Shown: positions 24,325 through 35,400 of the stretch, piece after piece
Numbering within the stretch: the first letter of the stretch is position 1
Layout: each line of letters begins with the position of its first letter
Assembly: GCA_011037195.1 (NCBI GenBank)
Contig: JAAEAF010001125.1
Coordinates: 124,001 to 188,000 of the forward strand
DNA length: 64,000 bases
Reading direction: 5' to 3'
Origin: Triatoma infestans
Lineage: Eukaryota > Arthropoda > Insecta > Hemiptera > Reduviidae
Notes under the pieces: model-generated
What the model saw: only the letters and a program-made list of their open reading frames with translations
Databases searched by the model: none
Told to the model about the DNA's origin: nothing
Made by a program: the position numbers and the translations under genes

Positions 24325-24783
24325 GAAGCCCGACCTTGGGTCAGTGAGGCTGCTCAACTGAGTTGAGTTGCTGGGACACACCGCGTACTCATCGGTCACA
24401 AGGACATTAAAAACCTTTAACGATCGAGGAATATATACACATAGATATAATATGTATAGCCCGTAATGTACATGTATAGAATGCTTTAGTATATAGACAC
24501 TAAGTTGTCATGCACGCAAAATGTGCACTTTGTGCCCTAATTTATGAGGAGGAAAGGCATTCGAAATCCCTAAACAGATACACGCCACTGTATCTAGCAA
24601 GAGGGTACATATAAGTACACACATATATAAGTAGAGGCGCTCCGCCAACCATAGAGGGGTGATTAATTATTCCCAATGAATTTATAATTATGGACGCTCC
24701 CCATACTACTCAAATTTTCCTGATCAATGCCTACCTCCTTGAAGAAGTCTGAGGTCATCCTCGGTTTGGTGCCCCTTGCCCAA
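24325..24783. mobile_element. unidentified insertion block inside family A
   Basis: About 460 bp interrupt a family A unit between ATATGGGTAGA and AATGAAAATCGC. The block starts near GAAGCCCGACCTTGGGTCAG and is less AT-rich than the host repeat. No terminal inverted repeat, tRNA-like box or coding frame is recognised. It may be a SINE-like or other non-autonomous element. Confidence 0.45.
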
Positions 24784-25339
24784 ACAAGTTTAATGAAAAT
24801 CGCAAAAAAGTGAAAACCCTTTATTAAAGTGATACTTCCGGATGTAGAATTTTGACAGATAACTTACTGTCGGATCCCATGGTGATACCTAAACGGAATA
24901 TCAAGTTTGAATTTTCTGCGATTTTTCTCACACACACACCATTTTCTAAAAACGACTTTTTTGGACTCAGGGGACCTCAAAACGTATATTTCCGCAAAGA
25001 ACTCGATACCAAAAATTTGACACAATTACAATGCTTCCTCTTTCTTACTAGGAGTAAGTGAAAGTAATAAGTTCATATTCCACGAATATTTATTAATAAT
25101 CGTTTTTGTTTCTTCTGCGCTATTTCAATATTCAAATCGGTTCCTTTTAGGACACCAAAAATGTATGGTTTGAATTAAATAGGAAATACTTATTAGTTAA
25201 TTAGAATATGCAAACAAAGCGCACGAATAATATATTTTGGATATGATTTTGTTGAGAAATATTTTCATTTCACAGGGATCTAATTACCAATTAATCCTTT
25301 TTAAGGTACTTTTTTTTTTTGAGGACAAAATAATTTGTT

Positions 25340-25456
25340 CATGAAGTTCAAGGCATTTCTTCACTCTCAGAAGACAGCAGACTTGGATTTTCGGTGAAAT
25401 CACAATTCCGACAAACGTGACACAATAATTGCTCCTCTTATAGCCGCAAGAGAAAG
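25340..25456 (+). repeat. family A tail fragment
   Basis: CGGTGAAATCACAATTCCGA, CAAACGTGACACAATAATTG, then CTCCTCTTATAGCCGCAAGA and GAAAGTAAG match the tail with its terminal hairpin. From 25457 to 26159 only AT-rich DNA is seen. Confidence 0.55.
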
Positions 25457-26159
25457 TAAGCCTTCAAGAAATTATTCTTTCTTCTCCATATGATTTTTAG
25501 TGTTTAAGTTAAAGCAGGTGGAGAAAAAAAATTAGTTTTCTTATAGAATTTTAAAATTTGATTAAAACAATCTTTTAACATTATTACAACAGAGTGGAAG
25601 AATCTAAAGATGCTGTCAAGCACATAGAATCACTAAGTTAAAGAAGAAATTATTAAATTTCAATAAAAACAAAGCAGAATAGAAACAAAAATAAAATAAA
25701 AAAATCGGCAAACTAATATTACAACAAGAGCCCAAGTAATAATATATAATCCCCTACCCAAGTACAAACCAAACATACAACATATATCAGCATTCATTGT
25801 ACGAACTATTGTACAAAGCGTACTGTTTAGTAACGAATTACAATTGACATCTTTCGTAATTTTTAGCACTCTCACTTCTGTTTTAATAATTTCGTAATAA
25901 AAAAAAAGAAGAAGACTCTAATAGTTGTGTGTTGTATTAGCTGGACACTATTTAACAACACAGTTAATTAACTAGAAATAAAAAACATCTAAGTTAGAAC
26001 ATTCACAAGTGGAGGATTACAATTATAAATGACAAATTTGCAACAACCTTGCAAATATTAACAAATGTTTACTCGCCCTAGTTATTACATCCAAATATAT
26101 AGTGGTTGATGAGGAGTCGAATTGTAGTTTCGTCGGTCACCTACAGAACTTGACGAAAT

Positions 26160-26375
26160 TGTAACAATCCCCCACAAAACTCAAAATGTCAATTTTGAGT
26201 TAAACCTAGATTAGATTCTGTGAGCGTACGCCACTGCGACACCCATGGGTCTATTGTGGCACCCACGGCCTAGGACATCCCTAGCTTTAATCCTAAACGG
26301 ACTTTTCGCTATAGGGAGGCTACTGGTCCGAGGAGCACCGACACTCAGAACACACTCTCGGGAACTGTCTGCTAC
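26160..26375. mobile_element. possible solo LTR
   Basis: A less AT-rich 215-bp block begins TGTAACAATCCCCCAC and ends CTGTCTGCTACA, so it has TG...CA ends like a retroviral-type LTR. No target duplication, primer-binding site or internal domain is visible, so this is only a suggestion. Confidence 0.2.
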
Positions 26376-26384
26376 ATTTTTTTT

Positions 26385-27020
26385 TAAACTTGAAACCCCT
26401 TCAAAATAAATTTATGTGGGAAAATGTCACCAATAAAAGGTGTAAGTTTCTATCTGTGTAATGAGCAGTCCAAATTTAAAGAAAACCATAAAGCTGTTTT
26501 CCTAACAATTAAAAAAAAAAACTCGAAAATTTGTTTCTGTAAAATCGCATTGCCGAGTAACCGATTTTCTTCAATTTTGGATTCTAGCGATGCTTCTACA
26601 TTAGTTAAATATAATGTAGGTGGTAAAACGAATTAACATTATAAAACTTAACCTTAATGTTCCCCCACAATCCCCCAGAAATCAATTTTCCTAGACGAAT
26701 GTTTCTAATAAAAGATAGGGATTTTCTTTGTATGAATTTTTGAAGAAAAGTACGAGCCGTTTTCGAGCTTACCGCGTAAGGTTGAACTACCGACTGATGG
26801 ATATTAACCGAAAGGCGCAACCTTCGTTCAGATGCGGTGACGGTATCTAAACGGAATATCACTTTTGAGCAACCTGCGATTTTTCATTTTTGACACACAC
26901 AGACCATTCGCTAAAAATATTTGACCGTACTCAGGAGATCCCAATACATGTATATTTCTGTTGAAAACTCAATTTCTAGAATTTGATACGATCGCAATAC
27001 TTTCTCTTACTACGACTATT
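26385..27020 (+). repeat. family A repeat, well-ordered two-unit copy
   Basis: Unit 1 (26400-26600) has AAAATGTCACCAATAAAAGG and GCATTGCCGAGTAACCGATT. The linker is at 26600-26680 and has CCCCCACAATCCCCCAGAAA. Unit 2 (26680-27020) has TTTCTAATAAAAGATAGG, CAGATGCGGTGACGGTATCT, CACACACAGACCATTCGCTA and GATACGATCGCAATACTTTC. It is a good reference for the internal order of the family. The frame at 26605-26862 is a translation of it. Confidence 0.75.
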
Positions 27021-27299
27021 TGAACTAAGTATTGAATTTATAGAAATTAAAAATAGACGAGGGTTTTTTTCTTCTGGCAGTGCCTAAGTCAATATTACCA
27101 ATCAGACTTAAGTTACAATCCAATGCTAATCCTGTTCTAAAAGTAGTTCTGTTCGAGCATCGAGGATTTATTTCTTGAATACTGTGAATAAGCTATACGA
27201 TTCTGGCGATGAAGCTACAATTTTGCTCATCCGGCGGCTAAAGCTCTACAGGAGCGAGAATAACACCCAGAATACGGGATAATATATCTTTGTCATAAT

Positions 27300-27875
27300 A
27301 ATTTGAAAACTCAACTCTTTTGTAAAGTTGCATTTCCAGTTAACCAGTTTCATATAAACTAGCAATTTTGACAAGCTCTTAATGGATTCATTTTATTGGT
27401 AATAAAAGCCTAGAATACAACTGACAACTTACTGGCTGGCTTGATGTTTCAAATAAAATAGAATATATGACTTTACTGAATTGAAAAAATGTATTTCAAA
27501 TAGAAGTGATATTCCTTCTGTTTGCAGTTTGCAGCGAAGTCATTTTCGAGCAAATCGGTAAAATTGCAGAAAAAACAGTAGAGTCTCATTTCCGGGTGAG
27601 TGACTTTGACTAAAACTCAAATCAAAACTGGTAATGGCTACTAACTGGAATATTAATTTAAATTCAGCGATTTGTTTTTTCACATTCCCACCAAGTCCAC
27701 CTACCTATACACAGTGAGACTATTCGCATTATTCAATAAAAAACTATTTTTCCGCATTTAGGGGAGCTCAAACATGGATTAATTAATTTGAAAATTTAAT
27801 TTTTGAAATTTGACACCAAAAATATGTGAACTCAATTTTTGTCAATTTGTCAATATTTTAGGCCGCAAGAGAGGA
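27300..27875 (+). repeat. family A repeat
   Basis: GCATTTCCAGTTAACCAGTT starts near 27329. A second unit follows at 27430-27875 with TGTTTCAAATAAAATAGAAT, TCTCATTTCCGGGTGAGTGA, GGGGAGCTCAAAC, AATTTGACACC and GGCCGCAAGAGAGGATGATA. Confidence 0.65.
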
Positions 27876-28742
27876 TGATAAAAATAATGACGAGACACTA
27901 CAACAACTCATTTATACTAAGTGAAATTCCCAAATTTAACTAACTTACAAATAGTTATGAAAAGGAAACTAAACATTTTTCTACTATTAAAAATAATTAC
28001 ATAAACAAGCCGGATATAAAGGAAGGCTCTTTACAAAACAGTCCTATTTTTAGATCAACAATGGAAATTTAAACTAATTCCATATTTGAAACTTATATAT
28101 GTAAGAAATAAAAGTGAATGAATTCAACATGTTATTACAACAATAATAAGTTAATTAGCATTGCTATTAATAAGTATGTATAGCAAGGTCTTAATTAGAC
28201 ACTAAGATAAAGTAGAATAAATTCCTTTAAAGGGAAATTAGGAAAAATTGGACGAAATACGTTCAAAATATAAATTCTTAAGTCTAGAATATTAAATGCC
28301 TAAAGTGAAACAAAACAAAAACTTTGTGTAAATAATATTTTAAATTTTGCGTCTTAAATAAGACACTTTTTTTCTTTTTTGCAAATAGTTGATGAAAATT
28401 GAAGTACGCAGTAACGTTCCAACAAAAGCGACCTTAATTCTCATACAGGATTGGGAGTTAGTGTAAAATTAAAATAAAAAACAAAAATAAACAGGAAGTT
28501 TTAAATGAGTTTTTCTCGTATTAATGTAATTAATTTTCCATATTATTTGAAAAGAATCACAATCACAGGAAATTGAATGTTTTCTATAATACATACGTCA
28601 CAACATCCGATTACCTAACTTTCCCCGGGACATAAACAAACTAAGTAATCAACAGAGAAATTATTAATATTATTTAAAGAAGAAATTCAGAACACTTATT
28701 TTCTTATCTTTTTTTTCCAGCGCTTCTTCCTTAGAAAAAAAA

Positions 28743-28803
28743 AAATTAAAAAATCTGGCACGAACGCAATGCTTACTCCTTACTAGCAGCAAGAGTAAGT
28801 GAA
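28743..28803 (+). repeat. family A tail fragment
   Basis: AAAATCTGGCACGAACGCAA, then TGCTTACTCCTTACTAGCAG and CAAGAGTAAGTGA, is the tail and its hairpin. The flanks 27876-28742 and 28804-29606 are AT-rich without other recognisable features. Confidence 0.6.
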
Positions 28804-29606
28804 TATTATAAAAAATAAAAGGGAAAAGTTTTTTATTTTATAAAATTTGAATTTATGTTATTGAATTCATTAAAAATTATAATATGTGAATACAAAAAAG
28901 TATTTTTTATTTAGAATAGATATTGTAAAGGTAATTGATAGAGTAATCATGGGTATTTTTCAAATATTTTAATTGAGTAATTGAGCCGTTACATTAAGAC
29001 TATTTACAGTAATTGATCAAATTACGAATACATTATAAGGTATCAATTAATACGAATACGTTAATTATATTGAATTAAACACAAATAAGAGAAGGTTGTC
29101 CAACTCTCAGTCAAGAAGGCGCCTAAAATAATATTTTTCAGAAAAATAAAAATAACAACGTATTTACTTTGAATCGGTTCCCAAGAAAATCGCAAAAAAA
29201 AAAAAAACTGATTCCTTCTGTGGTAAACTTATATAGTTAACTTCCAATATGTTAAAAGATCACAGCCAACATGGACACTAATATTACTGAAGTATTGGAA
29301 ATCAGTATGCCATGATCTTCTTATAAGATACAGAACCAATGTTAGGCTGCATGAAATTAGAACGAAAGGAATGTACATAAAGCACCTTGTGTGAAATTAA
29401 AATTGAACAATTTTTGTCATGTTATAGACTAAAGCTGTAGCTTTTAAAAATAAACAAAAAATATTTACTATTTGCCATATTTTGGTAAACATAGCAAAAA
29501 TACCTTAAAGTTTTATTGGAAGCTCTTGAAAGAATGTGTTACGATAGTAACTGCAATTGGGAGTATGTATCTTTTTATGAGCAAAACTTTTATTTTTACT
29601 CTTAAA

Positions 29607-30373
29607 TATGATACATAATCCCAAAACAATGTAGGAACTGCTTTTATTGTATGAGATATACAAAAATCTACAGCTGTGTATACGAAGCTGTGTTTGGACT
29701 TAATGATCAATGTTCAATAAATGAGATTCCATAAGAGAACAGACTGGCAGATAAGGACAACCGAATAGACTAATAAAAAAGTTAACAAAAATAAATTTAT
29801 TATCAATAACGATAGAAGTTACCATTAAACTATTCATGAAACATGAACTGAACTAGCTAGTTTGTTGAAAATCAGTAACGATTAAGAAAGTTAAAAGCTT
29901 ATGTTGGCATACTTGGGAAGGAATTAGTTGGCACTAATGCTAAAGGTACTGAACTTATGTAGTACCAATATACAATAGGTTTCCCTCTACACATTTTAAG
30001 AAAATCTTCAAAGATACTGGTATAACCAAATGGGAATAGTCCTGGACAGAATGTGAAAAGAGACTTTGGACAAGAGCAGTAGTACTTCTACTTCTAGAAG
30101 TAGGGTTACTGACTAGATGCAAAATATTATGAAATTAACTTCAAATTAATCCACTTTATGAACGGACATAGTCACTTTATGGAATATTTATCTCAACTTA
30201 AAATAATAAACAGTCCCGACTGCTATTATGATCAAGAAACACTCCAATCTCCTGGACACTTGAGATTATGTGTGCCCATTGTGGGAATTTCAAAGATCCT
30301 CTCTCATAAGAAATATTGTGCTTACGAAAACGAGTGGCCAGTGAATTTACCATTTATTAATTACAAAAAATGA
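29607..30373 (+). pseudogene. non-LTR retrotransposon fossil: RNase H and C-terminal tail
   Basis: Plus-strand frames show a decayed RNase H domain. Near 29607 the peptide YDT-SQNNVGTAFIV with stops replacing residues recalls the first RNase H strand (YTDGS...VGxAF), and near 29900 YVGILGKELVGTNAKGTEL recalls its HVGIxGNExAD block. Downstream, 30158-30373 is an open 71-codon frame containing GHSHFMEYLSQL, SPDCYYDQET and PGHLRLCVP. That layout is the GHG-xxx-YL, SPxC, EHxxxxCP tail after RNase H in jockey/R1/I-type elements. Several stops and frame changes make it nonfunctional. The RT domain upstream is not recognisable. The exact clade is uncertain. Confidence 0.65.
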
Positions 30374-31399
30374 TACTAAAGAATTAAATAAATTTCTATT
30401 TAGTATTAAATTTGACTGATATAGATTTATCGTTATTTATTATAATTCACTTTTAAGTTTGTATATACTGACTATATAATTCTAAATTAAATTTTTATAT
30501 AACATTTATAAAATGTATTTTAAATGTATTCTGCAAATGTGGAACATGCAGAATAAAGATCTATGCACATAAAAAAATCGCAATTAAAAATTTGTTGCTT
30601 CATGCACTTTGTCTGTCTCATTATTCAGATGGAGTTGTGTGGCATTAAGCTTACCTCCAACAATGTGCATTTCGAAGTACGCTGCAAAATTTCCAATTTG
30701 AAGAAAATATGTTCAATTGGTCGGGACTAGAAAGTGAAATCAGAATTTTAATTTTTTCAAGGTTACTCCATCAACTGTAGCATTAGTAAACGTAAAAATT
30801 TAAATAATTAACTTTCCCAATATGTTCTAAATTTAAATGGGAAGAGCTTCATTATTAGACGGATAGATATTTCGAGAGAGAGAGAGAGTGAAAATATTTA
30901 TTAGAAAAGCGAAATGATGACCGGGCGGCACAAAACTAGTAGAACATAATTTCACTTTCATCCAAGGTTACCGGACAGTAACGGTACTTTTTAGGAAATA
31001 CCATTCAATTATGAAATCTAATAGCATTCTCCTAGCTCTCCAACCAAATATTGTACGGCCCAAAATAATTTTCCAAATATTTGAAAGTAGATCACTATAA
31101 ATCTATTTCTGCTTTTGAATGAATCCCCAAACAAATTAAGATTTATCTACGAAAATCTTTGCAATGAAATATCCACACGAATCTCTTATACTTATAATCG
31201 ACAAATTTCACATGAAAATGGAAATTTAAAGTTATCTTTACTAAAGTGATGCATTCGTACACTATATTGATACACAGTTTATAGAGCCGTATCCTTCCAA
31301 ATCTAGCATCAAATGGATCATTACTTGAAGGAATGCTTCTTTTTAATTTTCTTTATAAATAAGACCTGTAAAAGCTGTATTTTCGAGCGCTTGGTAATC
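30374..31399. other. AT-rich DNA, no gene
   Basis: Possible minus-oriented family A scraps lie near 30680-30720 (CCAATTTGAAGAAAATATG), and a short GA run is near 30875-30890. Nothing else is recognised. Confidence 0.45.
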
Positions 31400-31590
31400 C
31401 CCCACCTCGTAGAAATCTCAGATGTACAAAATGAATTCCCCGGAAAAAATTCTTCAAATAAAAGTGACAAAGCTACAAATTAAGTAGCTAGAATTACAGT
31501 TTAAAGAGAATCAATGAAGCCGCTTTTGAGAAAATTTGTAAAAACTAAATAAATTAAAAAAAATTGTATAAATTCTCATTCCCAGAGCTT
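31400..31590 (+). repeat. family A repeat, one unit
   Basis: CCCCCACCTCGTAGAAATCT, CCGGAAAAAATTCTTCAAAT, AAAAGTGAC and CCGCTTTTGAGAAAATTTG are in family A order. The copy ends before the CA block. Confidence 0.6.
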
Positions 31591-31699
31591 CACTTAATTT
31601 GTGTGCCGGATTGTGTAGTGATAATAAGCGGAATATATGAATTGAGAGTATTATATTCAACGGGACAAAGCGAACCAGTCTTAATATTATTTTATTCGT

Positions 31700-31830
31700 T
31701 TTTTTTTTTGTCAAGCTTTCTGTGCTTGCCATCATCATCAGGAGCTGTTTCATGTGACTATGTAGGCTCTAATTAATCCTAATGATGGCCATTGTAAGGA
31801 CCGAAAGTTTGAGAAGAAAAAATAAGTTTT
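31700..31830. mobile_element. diverged fold-back element with paired ATGATGG motifs
   Basis: TCAAGCTTTCTGTGCTTGCC and ATCATCATCAGGAGC at 31711-31745 oppose CTAATGATGGCC and AAGGACCGAAAGTTTGAG at 31779-31812. T- and A-rich outer flanks also pair. Each arm has the TGATGATGG-stem-GAAAG arrangement also seen in families B and C. The boundaries are uncertain. Confidence 0.45.
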
Positions 31831-33399
31831 TTTTCCTATGCCGTGGCTTTGCTATTCAGCCATTCTGGGTCGCGCAGCCCCGTATACAAGAACTTAGGCT
31901 GCGCTGACGATTGATGTTCATTTAGTTGGGTATCCAGGGGGCACGAAGAACAATCTGAGCGTGAATAATTTACACCCCCAGAAAAAAATAAGTGAAAGAA
32001 TGAAAAGATTGGATCGTTTTGTCACCCATGAATATCCTAAATTTTGAAACTGAACATAATCCAATAAAGAAAGCAAGTCTAAATGTTTTAATTTCCAAAA
32101 AAATTTCAAACAATGTGCATGAAGTGATCAATCATAGAAATTAATGTGGAACAAATAGAATAGAAAATAAAAGAAGGAAAATTAATTAATATTTTAATAG
32201 AAGGCAAGGTGAAGTACTGTAGTTTTAAGAATTCACGATCTCAGCTAAAATTTGGTCCAACACAGGCATAAAAAAAAATCGCTGGAAATAGACAAGGCGT
32301 AGTAATAAAATATGACAAGAGGGTATATTCCATCAAAATATTTAGGTCACCTCATACATTACGTCACAGAACACAAAAAAGAGCCCACTCGCTGCTAACA
32401 TTTAAAAAGGAATAAAAAAGTAATTGAATAAACAAATATAATAAGAAAATAATATTTTCGTTTTATTTCGTTGAAAAACTCATCATTTTTAAAATACACG
32501 TGGAAAGGGATAAAATAATATGGTTAAAATGGCGTTAAGAGAAGTAACTACTTAGTTAGTTATTTCTTCTTCAAATACATTTAGAAGGTTTTCGGTTTAA
32601 TCTAAAGAGGTATAGAATGGTTTTCCTTTTGGAAATTACGATTATAGTACATTTTGTGTTATGGAGGTTTTGCAACGAAGGCTGAAGCATCTCAAAATAG
32701 AATTTTCTCCAGCAATGATAGTAGCAATTGTAAGCGCTTGATTGCAATTGTAAGCGTCTGGGTGTGCTGTTGCAGCTAGGCAGTTGGAATGGTCTGATAA
32801 AAGCTAGTGGAAGGTAAACGTGGTCAAGTGGATAAGTGAAAGCATGCCCTCTGTTGGAGGCAAACTTTTAAACGGAACGAATAGACGCTTTAAATGGCGT
32901 TTCTCACTACTTGTTTATGCCATTTTTTGAAATACCTTTCAGACCATGTGGATTGGATTAACAGGCCAAAGTCATTATTGGGAAATAAACCCTGCTTTCA
33001 CGAGGGGCTTTATGGGGGCAGAACTGTAGCAAAGAATAATGGCCAGTCTGAACATGAGCATGCTCAGCTTAGTACTTTATGGACCTGTTGGCTGTATGCT
33101 GCTGTCAGGGGGGGGGGCAAGGCAACTTCGGTTCCCACTCTTAGAGATTGAGAAACCTAAGCCGACTACTTCGTATATGCGTGGTACCGCTTGCTTATCA
33201 GCCTGACATTATCTAGTTGGAGCCAAGTTGTGTCAGAATCTTGTGCTCTAAAGGAGACGTGACAATAAATCCGTTGAAGTTTGTATAGAATTGAAAGCAA
33301 ATCTGAGATAAATACTGCTTGATGGATGAAGCTTTTATAATAGGATTATACAGTATGTGCAGGATTATAACTGATATTATACACTAGAGAAGCCCACCT
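31831..33399. other. noncoding DNA with a less AT-rich unassigned block
   Basis: From 32640 to 33260 the composition is clearly less AT-rich. A 20-bp tandem pair (GCAATTGTAAGCG at 32723 and 32743) lies in it, and an 85-codon frame (32894-33151) contains no recognised domain. Plus-strand peptides such as MEVLQRRLKHLKIEFSPAM near 32661 suggest an old coding remnant, but I cannot assign it. The rest is AT-rich. Confidence 0.35.
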
Positions 33400-33775
33400 A
33401 CAGCTTCCGGACACAAGACTCTTCCAGAAACTTCAAATTAAATTGTCCTGGAAAAATGTTTAAAATAAGTGATAAGGTTATTTTTATGTCTAGTATGTAA
33501 TACAAAAGACTAAAACAATGGCGCTATCGATACAAAAAAAAAAAGAATCTGCAACTCTGGACTTTTGTGACGGATCCTTTGATGATGCCTAAACGGAACA
33601 TATATAGTTTGAGTTTCCAACGACTTTCCATTTTTGAGTTATGCGGTTCTCTTTCCATCAATTTCTCTCAAACCCAATAAGAGAGAGAGAGAGAGAGATG
33701 TCGTTTAAGGATGCTATTCTGATGAAAATCAGTAACGAATATTTTCTTTCAGCAATAAGAGAAAATAAAAAAAAT
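33400..33775 (+). repeat. family A repeat
   Basis: TCCTGGAAAAATGTTTAAAA, GACGGATCCTTTGATGATGC, CTAAACGGAAC and AGCAATAAGAGAAAATAA are in order. A GA run at about 33681-33700 lies at the position of the usual CA run. Confidence 0.65.
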
Positions 33776-34619
33776 ATCTTACATGAAATACTGAACTAAA
33801 AATTAGAAATAAACAATAAATTGCATCATAATTAAACAAGTAATTATCTGATGAACTGAAGAAATTAACCTCATCATTACAATGTAATAAAAAGGTTAAC
33901 TAGTCCATGGGTTGATGACGCTGTTATATTATTGTGTTCTGTCATTTTAGTGCCAAGGTGATAATTTCTTGGAGTAAACAATATTAATGTTTTGAAGAAT
34001 ACAGCAAAAGGTTCATTTCTTTCCGAAATAATACAGAAGAAATGAACTGATTTTTGAAGAAAACTTGAAAACTGTAATTTGATGAAATTACAATAAAAGT
34101 ATTATTTACAATGAAATTAACTGAAAATAATAATTTAATCATTTGGTCTGTTGGAAGCCTATGGTTTGAAAAGCAGGACTGTTTTATATTTTCATACTTG
34201 GAAGAAAATAGTGGTTACAGACTACATTGTCAAACCATGATCTCCCCAACATAACCTCATGACGGAACCCACAATATCTCTAACATCTGGTGAAAACATT
34301 TTTTAGGTAACAATATTCTAACTGGAGCCTCTGCATGAATGTAATTTGTGCTAAGAAAATATTTGCTCTTCCATTTATTGTTCAACATGTTACCCTTAGA
34401 CGACTGGATTTGATGATGATGATTTGAAGTTTCGACACTTCTAACTTGATTGCAACAAGGTATGTATGAGTGTATGGAAGAGGGAGTGATGTAAAATTAA
34501 ATCACTGCGATCTAAAAGAGTTTGTAACACACTTGGGTTTCAGCGTTTGTTTACAAAATGTAGGCAACTATAAAGTGTACTAATGCCATCATCTCTTTCT
34601 CCTCTGAGTGGAAACATAT
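33776..34619. other. AT-rich DNA, no feature recognised
   Basis: Nothing was identified on either strand. Confidence 0.5.
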
Positions 34620-35400
34620 GGCTCGATAGCTGCCCTCCATGCAGCCCAAGCTATTTATCGAATTTAAGCATCCTGGGCTGCTATGGAAACTCAAAGGCGT
34701 TCCTTGCTACCTAACCCTCTATTCCTACTTGGCTGACGGGTTCTTTTAGAGTCAGTCAGAAGTTTACCTCCTTCTCACATTGCCGTCTGAAATCGGGAGT
34801 TCAACAGAGAATTATCCTAGGGTCCATCACAAAAGGTGTTATCATAAAACAACTCAATTTCAGATAGAACAGCATCCTATCCGCACATAAATATCCCCTC
34901 TAACTTCTCGAAATCTCCAAGCTCCATTTAAACATAGAAAAATCCCAACACAAAACTTTCATCCTCCAAATGATGGTACTCTATCTCCTGTCATTTTTAA
35001 CAATGAAATTTTCCTCATGATAAGCAGGACTATTCATAAACAATAAACTTACCTGCAATCCCTATCCCTCGCCTAAGAGAAAAGAAATGATCCAACAATA
35101 GATAACCGTTCTCAACAGTTACTGAAGAATGAAATACTTGTAAACCGCCACTGCATAATTATAGCACTATTTATAGCATTAATCTGAGAAGTTTAGCCAA
35201 CCTTTCAAGCTCCTAACGTATCAAATAATCCAAAAGTCCTCTGCAAAGTAGCCATTGCTCTCCTAAACTATATTTCCAAACATACCGCCCGTAAGGAACT
35301 CACTATCCTATCTCTTCTAGAAATTGCCGAATTCTGTTAGTCTAAGTTACTCTTGAAACTGTTCGCCCACTCTAATCTATCCACTTACTTCCGGCCTCCA
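34620..35400 (+). pseudogene. jockey-like non-LTR reverse transcriptase fossil
   Basis: Translated blocks appear in the order of a jockey-superfamily RT, but in changing frames. HPGLLWKLKGVPCYLTLYSY at 34669 is followed by LADGFF and matches the WHxGLLxKL ... SYLxDRxF region. GVQQRIILGSI at 34796 corresponds to the RT motif GVPQGSVLGP. NKLTCNPYPSPKRKEM at 35042 corresponds to KLTWNPHxxxKRKE. SKHTARKEL and LLLKLFAHSN near 35275-35370 resemble the C-terminal end. The catalytic YADD box is not visible. Stops and at least two frame changes make it a relic. I infer jockey affinity from these motifs only. Confidence 0.6.

Larger units (their letters stand above)
23676..25057 (+). repeat. family A copy carrying two nested insertions
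   Basis: The head is at 23676 (AAATCTGGTGTGAAACACTC). Blocks continue at 24013-24300 (CGATAAAAGTGACCAGGTC, then CCCCCCAGAACCGCCTTAAA and TCCAAATAAAAATTAC) and at 24784-25057 (AATGAAAATCGCAAAAA, TACCTAAACGGAATATCAAG, GGACTCAGGGGACCTCAAAA, tail hairpin AGTAAGTGAAAGTAA). The gaps are a family B insertion at 23863-23999 and an unidentified block at about 24325-24783. The order of insertion is therefore readable: A first, then B and the block. Confidence 0.75.

Noticed and set aside
26160..26375. Endogenous retrovirus or LTR element
   Set aside because: Only TG...CA ends support it; no target duplication, primer site, gag or pol sequence was found. It is kept only as a low-confidence solo LTR suggestion.
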